Shown piece by piece: positions 21,201 through 30,012 of a DNA stretch of 64,000 nucleotides. Numbering within the stretch: the first letter of the stretch is position 1; every line of letters begins with the position of its first letter. A program made the translations under genes and the position numbers. The notes below the pieces were generated by a model. It made no database searches. It was not told the origin of the DNA and was given only the letters and a program-made list of their open reading frames with translations. The DNA is from Paroedura picta (lineage: Eukaryota > Chordata > Lepidosauria > Squamata > Gekkonidae): assembly GCF_049243985.1 (NCBI RefSeq), contig NC_135381.1, forward strand, positions 13,937,345 through 14,001,344, in the 5' to 3' direction.

Positions 21201-23219
21201 TTGTGACACAAATACTTATGACACAAAGGGTTGCCGCCTTTGCTTGGGCCGCAAGAAAGATTCGAGCTAGCCTTGTGGCAAATATCGTGGGCTAATGAGC
21301 AGAATGTCTGGGTTAAGTGTAATTTTTATTCTGATTAAATGATAACCCTGACAGGTCTGTGTTAGGTTTGAACAATTTTATTGTTATCTGATCTTCCCAT
21401 GGCCTATGGCCTAGCACAATGAGGTTTGACTACTCTGACCTAATTAACACCATCTTTTGTTTGCTTCGGGTAGACCCCAGGCTACCAGCTGTCGCTATCC
21501 CACAAGCCCCGGCACAGGATCGATGTGGCGTGTGTCACCTTTGACCTCTACAAGACCAATCCCCAAGACTTCGTTGGCTGCTTGAATGTCAAAGCCACCC
21601 TCTATGGCGCCTACAGTATGTCCTACGATATGCGGTGCTACGGGGCCAAGCGGATAATGAAGTGAGTGATAGAGCTTTCTCTCTCCTCTCCCCCCTCCCC
21701 CCGCCCTTCATTCCAAGAGAGTGGCATAATGCCTGAGATCAGAGCCCTCTGAACTGTCTGAGAGCCCAGGGTGTAGTCTACACAGGGATTTTTATCTACT
21801 GCCAGCTTGAATAAATCCCTGCTGTCTACACTAAATTCAATTTCCACTTTGATTTGGGGCGCTTTTAATTTCCCCTCTGCAACATGCATGATTGACCGGA
21901 GTGACCCTACCTTCCCCCGCGATATCCAGAAGTGGATATAACCCTTGAAATTTCAAAAATTGGCATCAGTAAATGTGCAGATCTCTGCTTTTTGTGAATT
22001 AACTTCCTGCCCCATGCCTCCAATGCTGAAGCAAAGCAGTCTTCCCTGATTGGCTGTGGCATCAGTTCAAAGACTTCCTGGTTCCCGGTTGCAAGGCTTG
22101 TCTTAAAGTGACTGTGCTCCAGAAGCCCTAACTTCTCTCAGCAGAGATTTGCCTCTTGGATTTATTCCCCCTCCTCTGCTGTCTCCAATCCTTTTTCTCC
22201 CCCACCCCCATTCAAGAAAAGAAAGAGGCTCCTGCTGCGCTTGGCTCCCCCCCCCCTCTGAGCTTCCTTAATCATGTGCAGAACACTTTCTGTTTCAATG
22301 GGGGGGGGATAGAGGAAGACCAGAGTGCGAATTGCAGAATCAGCCCAGCTGTCTCTTGTCCTGAATGGCAAGAGTAGGTCCCTTCTGTGAAAATGAGAAG
22401 GAAATACAGTTGGGGAGATTTTTGAAGTAAGAAAACTTGCTTCTTGCATCTCTGTAAGAAGGCTGCTGGAGATAAGCACAGGATGATAATTAGTAAAACC
22501 TGATAAGGCATCATTAAAGGTTCTTTGTTAAGTTAACTGAGCCCTTAAACATAGAGTCAGAAGGGTAGCCCTGTTGGGCTGAAGGAGCCGGGCAAAGTTC
22601 AAGTCCACTGGGACCTTGAAGACCAACAAAGGTTTATTCTGGGTTTAAGCTTTCATCTTTCCCTTGCACATATTTATTTTCTGCCGCGAGACTCTATGTA
22701 CACTTGCGTCTAAATACTCAGTCTGCAGTTTGAGCTCTCTGCCTGTTTTTGTAAGGAATATTTTTGAGCGAAGACACTAATTGGCAAATTCAGGCTTTGT
22801 TCTTAAAGGTGGTTCTCTGTGGAGCCTACTTGGGGACTGGCATCCCTAGTGTGTTTACTAAAGCAGTCAGTTACTCCTGCTAACAATCCTGTGATTCCCC
22901 TTATATTTGGGTGACCAGTGGTGGGGACAGCAGTGGCAGAGCCCCAAAGGGAATCTGTTGTCTGCAGACCAGAGGATCCTGTGCCATTGCCTGGTGATCC
23001 TGTGCCATTGCCATTCTAGGTCCTTGACAGCATCCCCTTCTTTCCCCCAGGGAAGCTCTGCGCTGGGCCCTCCTCACCATGCAAGCTACCGGCCATGTGC
23101 TGCTTGGCACTTCCTGCTACGTGCAGCAGTTGCTGGAAGCCAGCGAAGAGCAGAAAGAGGAAGTGTCATCAGCTCTGTGCAGCCTCTGGTCTCCTCCCAC
23201 CAGGAAGATGCTGCGTTGA
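15223..23219 (+). CDS. CIDEC: CIDEC / FSP27 lipid-droplet protein, complete (5 coding exons)
   Basis: Coding exons are 15223-15275, 20083-20224, 20314-20463, 21474-21661 and 23051-23219, joined by GT-AG introns of phases 2, 0, 0, 2. They give an open 233-residue protein (human CIDEC is 238). The N-terminus MDYAKKSLGLLSPLSLSK matches the CIDEC type, not CIDEA or CIDEB. The CIDE-N domain covers about residues 37-115, with basic patch RSVRKG and acidic patch DEDGTSVETEEYFQTL. The CIDE-C domain covers about 125-205, with VTFDLYKTNPQDFVGCLNVK and ATGHVLLGTSCY. Known family role: the protein sits on lipid droplets at contact sites and drives lipid exchange and droplet fusion, chiefly in fat and liver. 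The start ATG has a good context (AAGATGG) and lies 21 nt into an exon with a clear upstream acceptor. The first intron holds a Sauria SINE and an antisense BovB. Identification rests on recognised motifs; assignment to CIDEC over CIDEA is firm from the N-terminus. Confidence 0.95.
15879..16165 (-). mobile_element. Sauria SINE next to BovB in CIDEC intron 1
   Basis: On the - strand it has a tRNA-like head with box B (GTTCGATCCC type), then a BovB-related body, then a tail of the CCTTTACCTTT kind. It is flanked by a 12-bp near-perfect duplication (15867-15878 and 16165-16176, one mismatch). The right duplicate is also the BovB target site. Confidence 0.85.
16177..19396 (-). mobile_element. Full-length BovB (RTE-clade) LINE in CIDEC intron 1
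   Basis: A 3.2-kb element flanked by an exact 11-bp target duplication ATCAAAACATT (16166-16176 and 19397-19407). It has about 180 nt of 5' UTR, one ORF (16187-19216), and a 3' end of only a (CAA)n tail right after the stop. It lies antisense to CIDEC between a Sauria SINE and intron sequence. The exact duplication and open ORF indicate a young insertion. BovB is the classic horizontally transferred LINE shared by squamates and ruminants. Confidence 0.95.
16187..19216 (-). CDS. BovB endonuclease-reverse transcriptase, intact 1009-residue ORF
   Basis: A single uninterrupted ORF. Residues about 65-310 form an apurinic-type endonuclease: GTWNVRSMNQGK, the GDWNAKVG metal-site motif, and SDHELLVAKF near the end. 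Residues about 500-770 form a reverse transcriptase with PIPKKGN, FRRGRGTRDQI, FIDYAKAFDCVEHNK (motif A Asp), GVRQGCILSP and the catalytic YADDTTLMAES. The C-terminal region has the BovB signature YGCESWTIRKAERQRIEAFE and LWCWRRLLRVPWTARRTNRS. Known mechanism: target-primed reverse transcription, which also mobilises BovB-tailed SINEs. Everything visible is compatible with activity; transcription is not shown. Confidence 0.95.
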   Translation of the reverse strand: MDSSNRHNDMTLEDEPLRSEGVQCATGDEQTASTSSARMNEATGPKPKGRSVVEVTGGEKTVRCCKDFYSIGTWNVRSMNQGKLDVVKQEMTRLNIDILGISELKWTGMGEFNSDDHQVYYCGQESRRRNGVALIINKRVGKAVLGYNPQNDRMISVRIQGKPFNITVIQVYAPTTAAEEDEVDQFYEALQHLLEATPKNDVLIIMGDWNAKVGSQKITGITGRFGLGVQNEAGHRLVEFCQENTMVIANTLFQQPKRRLYTWTSPDGQHRNQIDYLLCSQRWKSSIQSIKTRPGADCGSDHELLVAKFRLKLKKVGKSTRPLRYELNHIPDEYTVEVTNRFKELDLIDRVPEELWTEVRNIVQEVATKTIPKKKKCKKSKWLSEEALQIAKERREMKGKGERERYTQLNAEFQRKARRDKNAFLNEQCKQIEENNRMGRTRDLFKKIGDMKRTFHAKLGMIRDQNGRDLTEAEEIKQRWQNYTEELYKSELNIPDDHSGVVTDLEPDILECEVKWALGSLSNNKASGGDSIPVELFKILKDDAVKVLHSICQQIWKTQQWPQDWKRSVYIPIPKKGNAKECSNYRTIALISHASKVMLKILQARLQQYVERELPEVQAGFRRGRGTRDQIANIRWIMEKAREYQKNVYFCFIDYAKAFDCVEHNKLWQVLKEMGIPEHLICLLRNLYVGQEATVRTEHGITDWFKIEKGVRQGCILSPCLFNLYAEHIMRNAGLEESQIGINIAGKNINNLRYADDTTLMAESEEELKSLLMRVKEESAKVGLKLNIKKTKIMASGPLNSWEIDGEEMEIVTDFIFLGSKITADGDCSKEIKRRLLLGRKAMANLDSILKSRDITLPTKVRLVKAMVFPVAMYGCESWTIRKAERQRIEAFELWCWRRLLRVPWTARRTNRSVLEEINPDCSLEGQMLRMKLKYFGHLMRRKDSLEKSLMLGAIEGKRRRGRQRMRWLDGVTEAVGANLNGLRGMVEDRKAWRIIVHGVAMGRTRLRT
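20083..20224 (+). CDS. CIDEC: CIDEC coding exon 2 (start of CIDE-N)
   Basis: The acceptor is TTTTCCTAG and the donor GAGAAA|GTAAGC. It encodes the linker CVSASASMTQQLLATPPP and then the start of the CIDE-N domain, RPYRVSNWDRSVRKG followed by IMADSLEDLLEK. The basic face of CIDE-N lies here. Confidence 0.93.
20314..20463 (+). CDS. CIDEC: CIDEC coding exon 3 (end of CIDE-N)
   Basis: Fifty codons in phase 0. It carries the acidic CIDE-N segment DEDGTSVETEEYFQTL and the closing strand LLALTKGQVWRPAK. The acceptor is TTTGTACAG and the donor GCCAAG|GTGAGC. Confidence 0.93.
20717..20800 (+). mobile_element. CR1 LINE 3' end in CIDEC intron 3
   Basis: GGGGGTTGGACTAGATGACC block and ATGATTCTATGAAA tail. 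Confidence 0.82.
21474..21661 (+). CDS. CIDEC: CIDEC coding exon 4 (CIDE-C domain)
   Basis: Encodes TPGYQLSLSHKP then RIDVACVTFDLYKTNPQDF, VGCLNVKATLYGAYSMSYD and MRCYGAKRIMK, the conserved heart of the CIDE-C homodimerisation and droplet-targeting domain. The exon ends in phase 2 at ATGAA|GTGAGT. Confidence 0.94.
21767..22365 (+). repeat. Unclassified ~590-bp dispersed repeat, copy 1 (CIDEC intron 4)
   Basis: Begins near GGTGTAGTCTACACAGGGAT and ends near GCAGAATCAGCCCAGCTGTC. Homologous over its whole length with 49590-50178. No ORF and no recognised family. Confidence 0.75.
22555..22680 (+). repeat. Dispersed repeat with GACCAACAAAGGTTTATTC
   Basis: Shares TCAAGTCCACTGGGACCTTG and GAAGACCAACAAAGGTTTAT with the element at 24034-24322. 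Family not certain; possibly Penelope-like. Confidence 0.45.
23051..23219 (+). CDS. CIDEC: CIDEC coding exon 5 and stop
   Basis: The acceptor is TTTCCCCCAG. It encodes EALRWALLTMQATGHVLLGT and SCYVQQLLEASEEQKEE, the membrane/droplet-binding end of CIDE-C. A short variable tail ends KMLR at TGA (23217-23219). Confidence 0.93.
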
Positions 23220-23626
23220 AGGTCTCGCCTGTCTAAATGACTTTGCATTGGCAGCTGTCAGCATCTGGTAGCCGATACATGGGCACCTGGAAGTGGGATA
23301 GAGGCTACGGCACTCCCAAACTCCACCTGGCCATAAAAATAGCTGGTAGAAAGGTTGCTGGGAACCCCATGCAGGGTGTTGAACTTCTTCTGCAAGCAGC
23401 TGGTCGTTCAGGGGTCCTGAGCTGTGTCAGTGTGCTATTTGAGTGTGCCAAGAAACATTACTTGGTGAAAGCACAACAAAACAAAATCAGAGTAAAGAAG
23501 GGCCACTGAAATCTGCCTGTATGTTTTTTTGTTTTTTGTTTTGTTATTGCTGGCCTCGTTTGGGGAAAGTTGTCCGTTCTGGATGCTTCATCATCCTTCA
23601 TGAGTATTGTATTGTGAATATGTAAT

Positions 23627-23632
23627 ATTAAA
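23627..23632 (+). terminator. CIDEC: CIDEC poly(A) signal ATTAAA
   Basis: ATTAAA lies 408 nt after the stop, just before a BovB remnant starts at 23673. It is the only close match to a poly(A) hexamer in the sequence following the stop, so the 3' UTR is about 430 nt. Confidence 0.6.
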
Positions 23633-23672
23633 GAGTATTTCTTAAAGCCATGACTCCCCCTTCCTTTACCCC

Positions 23673-24000
23673 TTGTTGTTAGTTGCAAAGTCATGTCCGA
23701 CCCATCGCAACCCCATTGTCAATGATCCTCCAGGCCTTCCTGTCCTCTACCATTCCCCGGAGTCCATTTAAGCTCACACCAACTGCTTCAGTGACTCCAT
23801 CCAGCCACCTCATTCTCTGTCATCCCCTTCTTCTTTTGCCCTCAATCACGCCCAGCATTAGGCTCTTCTCCAGGGAGTCCTTCCTTCTCATGAGGTGGCC
23901 AAAGTATTTCAGTTTCATCTTCAGGATCTGGCCTTCTAAGGAGCAGTCAGGGCTGATCTCCTCTAGGGCTGACCAATTTGTTCGCCTTGTAGTCCAAGGA
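23673..24000 (-). mobile_element. BovB 3' fragment just beyond the CIDEC 3' UTR
   Basis: About 330 bp matching the same 3' part of BovB as the 7692 copy, but on the opposite strand. It sits 40 nt after the CIDEC poly(A) signal. Confidence 0.88.
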
Positions 24001-24033
24001 GATCCTTCAAGATGTCACTAATTCCCTTGTAGG

Positions 24034-24322
24034 AGCACAGATTCAGGTGGGTAGCCATAGAATAAATTGAGAGTCCAGGGTCACCTTTAAGACCAACAAA
24101 AGATTTATTCAAGGTGTGAGCTTTCGTGTGCACTCCCTCAGACAATAAAACAGGGATCATAAGAGTACAGATAAGAGAAAATTAGTAGCTTAATAGTAAA
24201 TTAGTAATGCTGCTTACTAATCTGCTATTAATTTAATCTCTCCTTATATTTGTACTCTTATGATCCCTGTTCTATTGTCGGAAGTGTGGATGTGCACAAA
24301 AGCTCACACCTAGAATAAATCC
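24034..24322. repeat. Fold-back repeat, arms about 65 bp
   Basis: The left arm (24103-24168) and right arm (24252-24322) are inverted copies of a segment with TTATTCAAGGTGTGAGCTTT and GGGATCATAAGAGTAC. The spacer is AT-rich. Confidence 0.6.
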
Positions 24323-25212
24323 TTGCACAAGTAGCAATTTTCGTTAACTAATAGCGGGGAAGGGTGGGCCTTTGGTTCAGAGGTCATACTACCTCCAACC
24401 TTCACCTCTAGAAGTGGACTGACCACAGGAGAAAAAAGCTCCCGGTTAAACTGCATGGTCTCAGCTTTCCTACTGATTATCTGCAGGGACAGATAAGGCC
24501 TAATGACATGAGTCACGTATTGCTGTATTCCACCAGTGCATTGCTGGAAGCCTGGCAAACCTTGTGAAAGGCTCCTTTTGGGAGCAAAGGTCGCTGCCTC
24601 GAACACCCCCTCCCCCACACAGCATACACACTACTGAAGCCTGTTCTAGGTCCCCATTGCATGCCCCTTCTCAGCAACAGACTGGCCCACCCTGACTGCT
24701 GAAGCCAGACGTGCTTCCGGAGCTCTCCCAACTGCCGAATGGATTGCAATTGTATCCTGTCTGCCTTCGCTGGCATCCCACACACACACACATGTGCATA
24801 CCCTCTCCATAGTCAGTCTTTTTTGTCGGAGCTTCCTGGTGACATTGTCCATCTTGGTTTTTCGGTGGCTCCCTCAGCATCCCGCTCGAGCAAGCATGAA
24901 GGGGGTCTGAGAGGGTATTGAGAAACAGCACGGAGCTAGAGAAAGATGGCAAATGGACAGCATTGTCATGAGCTCTGGGGGTGTGGAACAGCTGCAGCTC
25001 AGCACCCAAACGGCAGGAAAGCTCCAGGTGAACGCCATTGGGATTGGAGATCGCACCATTGCCAGAGCTGCTTACTTTGAGAAAAAGGGATGTCCCATGG
25101 ACATTCAAGACCCTACCCTGGGACCTACACTTCTCCTCTTCTTAGTCTTGCAATACATGGAGTGGTATTTCAGTTCCATGTCTTTTGCCCTGCTGTTCAG
25201 ATTGCAAAATTA

Positions 25213-25380
25213 GCAAGGGAGACTCCTTCGGGAAGAGAAAAATGGCATATAAGAACTAATTCCTCCTCCTCCTTCTTCACAGTCAGAACTGCACTATCAA
25301 GGCTGTGACAAGCCCAAGGTTACCCAGCTGGCTGCTTGTGGAGGAGTGGGGGATCAAACCCGGCTCACCAGATTAGAATG
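25213..25380. mobile_element. Two MIR-like SINE pieces in opposite orientation
   Basis: 25213-25281 is a + strand 3' end with (CTT)n tail. It runs straight into 25282-25380, a - strand head and core (ACAAGCCCAAGGTTACCCAG). Confidence 0.7.
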
Positions 25381-25409
25381 CTTTGGAATACCCATCGGTG
25401 GAAAAGAGC

Positions 25410-25490
25410 TCACACCTCATTCATGTCCAGGCAACTCATGCTAGTAAGAGGACCCATGCCACACTTCTGCAGGGGCCACTTGATGAGCTT
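25410..25490 (-). pseudogene. Possible remnant of the paralogue's exon 5
   Basis: After an AG at 25491, the sequence shares short blocks with CIDEC exon 5 (AAGCTC, then TGG, then CCCT at matching spacing). One frame reads KLIKWPLQKCGMGPLTSMSC before a stop. Entering from exon 4 in phase 2 gives a different frame that stops after about 18 residues. The match is weak, so this is either a decayed exon or coincidence. Confidence 0.2.
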
Positions 25491-25864
25491 CTGAGCATCA
25501 GTCTATTCTGAACCCTTCTCTTGAACACGACTGTGTTCTTGGCACCCGTGCAAAAGCACTCTATACCACCGTATCTACCTGTCCAAATTCATCCAGAAGA
25601 CATGGAGGCCTAGAATTGGTGTCCACAATCTAGCCCCCCTTCTTCCATGCCCCAACCTGGCTTCTCATGAGCTGCCTGGGTCCCCATCCCATGAGCGTTA
25701 CAGCAGTGGCAAGTGGCCAGGTAGGGAATCCCCACTGGAGAAGCAGAAACCCCAAAATAGGAGAGAGGGTCCCTTATAATATGCAAGCCATAAACCTAGG
25801 CACTCTTCCTCTCATGGTCTCCATCCTCTCAAGCTAGTATTAGAAGGCTGGTTTTGACACTTAC

Positions 25865-26073
25865 TTCATGAGCCTCTTGGCCCCGTAGCAACGCATGTCA
25901 TAGGAGATGCTGAATGCACCATACAGCATGGCTTTGAAGTTCAGGCAGCCAATGAAGTCCTCAGGACTGGCTTTGTAGGGGTTGAAGGTCACCCAGGCCA
26001 CATCATGCCTATAGTGAGGCTGGTTGGACAAGACAAGCTGGTAGCCTACTGTGTGCAGACAAAAGCATGTGAG
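25865..26073 (-). CDS. CIDEC-like paralogue, coding exon 4
   Basis: Encodes the CIDE-C core, GYQLVLSNQPHYRHDVAWVT, FNPYKASPEDFIGCLNFKAM and LYGAFSISYDMRCYGAKRLM, and ends in phase 2 at ATGAA|GTAAGTG. The acceptor nearest the conserved position (CACACAG, after 26049) would put an in-frame TAG first. The acceptor CTCTCTGCCAG before 26073 keeps the frame and adds residues LTCFCLHTV. Confidence 0.82.
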
Positions 26074-29000
26074 CTGGCAGAGAGCGACAGTTTTAACACA
26101 GGCTGTAGTGCGTCAATGTGAGATTTATGACTCAGCACTCCAGAGGCCCCGATGGCTGGCACATAGATGCCTCAAGGAGCCAGTGCATGAATTTGTGTCC
26201 TGTCCTTACCTGGAAGGTACAGTGTCAAGTTTTTAATTGACAAGGCAGAGGTTTCCTTGGGCCAAGAATTAACAGCATGCTCTGCGAGGCATTACGGTTT
26301 ATAGGAAAGGTTTTAAGACTAGGTACTGGGAAGAATTCCACCTTGCATTTTGCTTTGACGTACCTCCAGTAGCTTGTAGTCTCATGTCTCCTCCAGGGTC
26401 TGAAGGTACCCAAGCCTTATGACTTAAGAAATGCAAGCTTTACACTGTCAACTTAAGCTCTGCAATTTATTGGTCAGCAGAAGAGCGGAAGAACAGCTGA
26501 GCTGGGGTTTGTGTACCCCACTTTTTACTACCTGAAGGAGTCTCCAAGTGGCTCCCAATCGCCTGCCCTTCGTCTGCCCACTACAGATACCCTGTGAAGT
26601 AAGTGGGGTTGAGAGAGAGCTCTGAGAAGTGTGACAAATCACTCAGCTGGCTGCGTGTGGAGGAGTGGGGAATCTAACCCGGCTCTCCAGATTAGAAGGT
26701 GCCGCTCTTCTTAACCGCTACACCCGACTGACTCACTAGCATCTTATTGAAACTCATTGCAAGCTCGGCTTGCAAGCTGTGAGTTCTCTTTCCCGCTCCA
26801 CATTTCTTGTTTGTGTTAGTTACTCCTGCCCCCGTGCTGCAGGACTGGAATTTATGGATACACTCAGGTCATTTCTTTAAAGCGTGTGGTTCTTCGACGC
26901 CTGATCCTCTGCTCTTCTCCCTCCCGGGGAACAGGTTTGCCAGCATGTTCTGCCTGCGCTGATCCCAGGAGGAGTGTGCTTTTCTGAGCATATTTCCAGA
27001 TATTCTGTGCATGAAAACTAGTTCTTCTCTTCTTCCTAGTTCCAAGGGAAATGCCACCATTCCTTCTAAGCCTTCTAAGGAGCGTTATGTCCATACAGAA
27101 GGAGAGCTATGACTATGGATGGACTTTGAAGGTGGTCAACAACTTTGCTGTTGAGATTTAGGTACACTGGACCCAGAAGCCTCTCCTGGCACAATGCTTC
27201 CAAATTTAATAGAAGCCTCAATGCCCGCTAAAGGTGTGTGCCATGGCTCACCTTCATGGGGAACCAGGATTGTCCTTTGGTCAGCATCAGCAACACCGTG
27301 CCTTCCTGCAGTGTTTGGAAGAGCTCCTCTGTTTTGACAATGGTGTTGTCATTATCCAGGACAAGGGTGATGGTCCCTATCACTGGCAATGCAAGACGCA
27401 GCTGCAGGGACATAGACAGGCTCAGCAAGGCTTGACTGGACAGCACGGCCAGCTATTCAGAAAGTTTAAACATCCCGGCTGGCTGCCAAAATTTGTGAAC
27501 AGCATTCCACACACATGGGATGTACTATCATGTACCCAGGAGTGAAAGGACACAGAGCTGAGCACCACCAATGAGCAGTATTCGAAAGAACATTTACAGT
27601 TAAATTCTCTTCCCCCCCCCCCCATCCCATCTTCACAGGCAGCTTTGCCTGCCTAAGTTGGGAGGGAGCATTTAAAAGGAGTCAGCGGTCGCCAGCTAAC
27701 AGCTGATAAGATAAGACCAGATTGAAGGTGCTGCTCCCTTTAAATTTGCCCCTAGCTTCTTTCATTAACTCTTGCCCTGTGACTGAGGGATTCACCAGTC
27801 TGCTAGTAAACAGCCCAAGGCCCAGGCCTACCTAGGCACTAGGTGTGCCATATCTTCTAAAGGTTGCCTTCACCTGGCTGCAATGCCCTGCCCCCCCCCT
27901 CCATGTCAAGTTAAGGTGACCTACAGCAGATTTGAATCTGGCTCTGCAACACTCCAGCCCCTGGCTCTCATTTTGCATCTCCACTCAAATCTCAGCAAGA
28001 GAAGGAAAGGAAGTAAACACACTGCAGGCCTACACAGCCAAGGAACACAATACCTGGCACCCTCTCAGGAGTTGGCTTCCCCACACTCACCTTCTTCCGC
28101 AGGTCCCTCAAGCTCCCTGCCACAATCCCCTTGCGTAAAGTGCAGTCCCAGCTTCTCACTTGATAGGGCCGGGCAGGAGGACCAGACACGGCCCATTTCC
28201 TTGGGGTCACAGAGGTGGAACTGGCAGGAACAGATCTGAGGCAGGAAGAGCAGAGCCATTATTTCCACTTGCTCCTTCCTGGCCTCACCGACCCGCTGGG
28301 CATCGGAAGGATGGGAACTGCTGTCTTGAGAGCAGAAGGAGCCACCTCATTTGTCCATTGTTCTTCATTCTCGTACATGTCAACGAGTCTGTTTCCCTCC
28401 CAAACTATTGCCTGACAACCTTCCTACAAGGACAGGCATTTGTTTTAATGAGATCTGATTCATAGTGCTGTTTGTATGGTCACCCATGTCCTTTCCCCTC
28501 CCCTCCCCATCGTCTCCACAGCTGCTATTTCCTCTCTAGTGCTGAGAAATCATGGGAGAATTTTAAACTTACAAATTAACTAGAGTGGGCATAGAACTGG
28601 TCCAGATCCCTAAAGTCTCTTCCCACCTGCATACATCTATGCCCCCCCCGGATAAAAAACACCCCCATAGAGACATCCAGCCTGGGAAAGACCTATCAGC
28701 AGTGACTTACTTGTGGGTGGCAATGCCAATAATCAATGCTGCAAATAGATGCTGCTAATTTATTAACAGGTTTTAACTTTCATTGGGTTACTGTTTGATG
28801 ATTCATTGCTGTTCTAAGTGTTCTTGACCGGAAGGGCGGTCTAGAAATCTAGTAAAGGTAAAGGTATCCCCTGTGCAAGCACCGAGTCATGTCTGACCCT
28901 TGGGGTGACGCCCTCCAGCGTTTTCACAGCAGACGCAATACGGGGTGGTTTGCCAGTGCCTTCCCCAGTCATTACCATTTTACCCCCCAGCAAGCTGGGT

Positions 29001-29695
29001 ACTCATTTTACCCACCTCGGAAGGATGGAAGGCTGAGTCAACCTTGAGCCAGCTGCTGGGATTGAACTCCCAGCCTCATGGGCAGAGCTTTCAGATAACA
29101 AACCACTAAGGAAGAGAACGAAACGGGCCATTGAAAAAGAAAAAAAAAACACCTGTGTTTATCCGGAACCCGTTTTGGTTTATGTCTGCACGTTATAGAT
29201 ATGAAGGCAAAATAAACTGGAATAAGTATAACCAAAAAGATTACATTTTTCGCAGGGCCTTGCGCTCTGCGGGTGAAAACCTGTTGGTCGTTCCCGGCCC
29301 TAGGGAAGCACGCCTGGCCTCGACCAGGGCCAGGGCCTTTTCGGTCCTGGCCCCGACCTGGTGGAATGAGCTCCCGGGAGAGCTGCGGGCCCTGCGGGAT
29401 CTTTCAACATTCCGCAGGGCCTGCAAGACGGAGCTCTTCCGCCAGGTTTATGGTTGAGGCCGGGGCTGATAATAGATCTATGCCTCCCCCGGGGACTCGG
29501 GTTCTGCACCCGAAGCAAAACATCATCAGGACCTCCTCTCCACCCGCTAGTAGTGGGAGGGAGGGGGGGAGTTGAGCTGCCATTCTTGCCATGCCGGCAA
29601 TATTGGCAATGTTATTATTGTTTTATGGGGTTTTAATGGGGAATTGCGATATTGTTACCCGCCACGAGCCGCAAGGGAGTGGCGGGCTATAAATC

Positions 29696-29726
<31 letters not shown>

Positions 29727-29961
29727 TTTTGTACCAGCCAGTTGGTTGAATTTTTTCAGTTTGGATTGCTCATTGGCTACATCAGGCTGTATCAGTCTAT
29801 CGCACGGAGGAAGGAGAGAAGGAACCCAAGAAGGGAGAAGGGATCTCATATTTATTTGATTGCCCTGGCCTCAAGCATCGGCTGGGTGGAACTACGCCGT
29901 CTCACAGGGCCTCTGGGACTGTGATAGCTCCATCAATAAACTTTGTCATCCACTGCAAGCA

Positions 29962-30012
<51 letters not shown>

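Noticed and set aside
21767-22365. The 590-bp repeat as a solo LTR
   Set aside because: No TG...CA ends, primer site or neighbouring viral-type coding sequence could be seen; left unclassified.
24513-24618. Minus-strand frame as exon 5 of the CIDEC paralogue
   Set aside because: No pyrimidine-rich acceptor precedes it and its residues do not align with ATGHVLLGTSCY.
29131-29575. Overlapping 100-codon + strand frames with a protein-like look
   Set aside because: The readable part is the C-terminal end of an L2-type LINE ORF.
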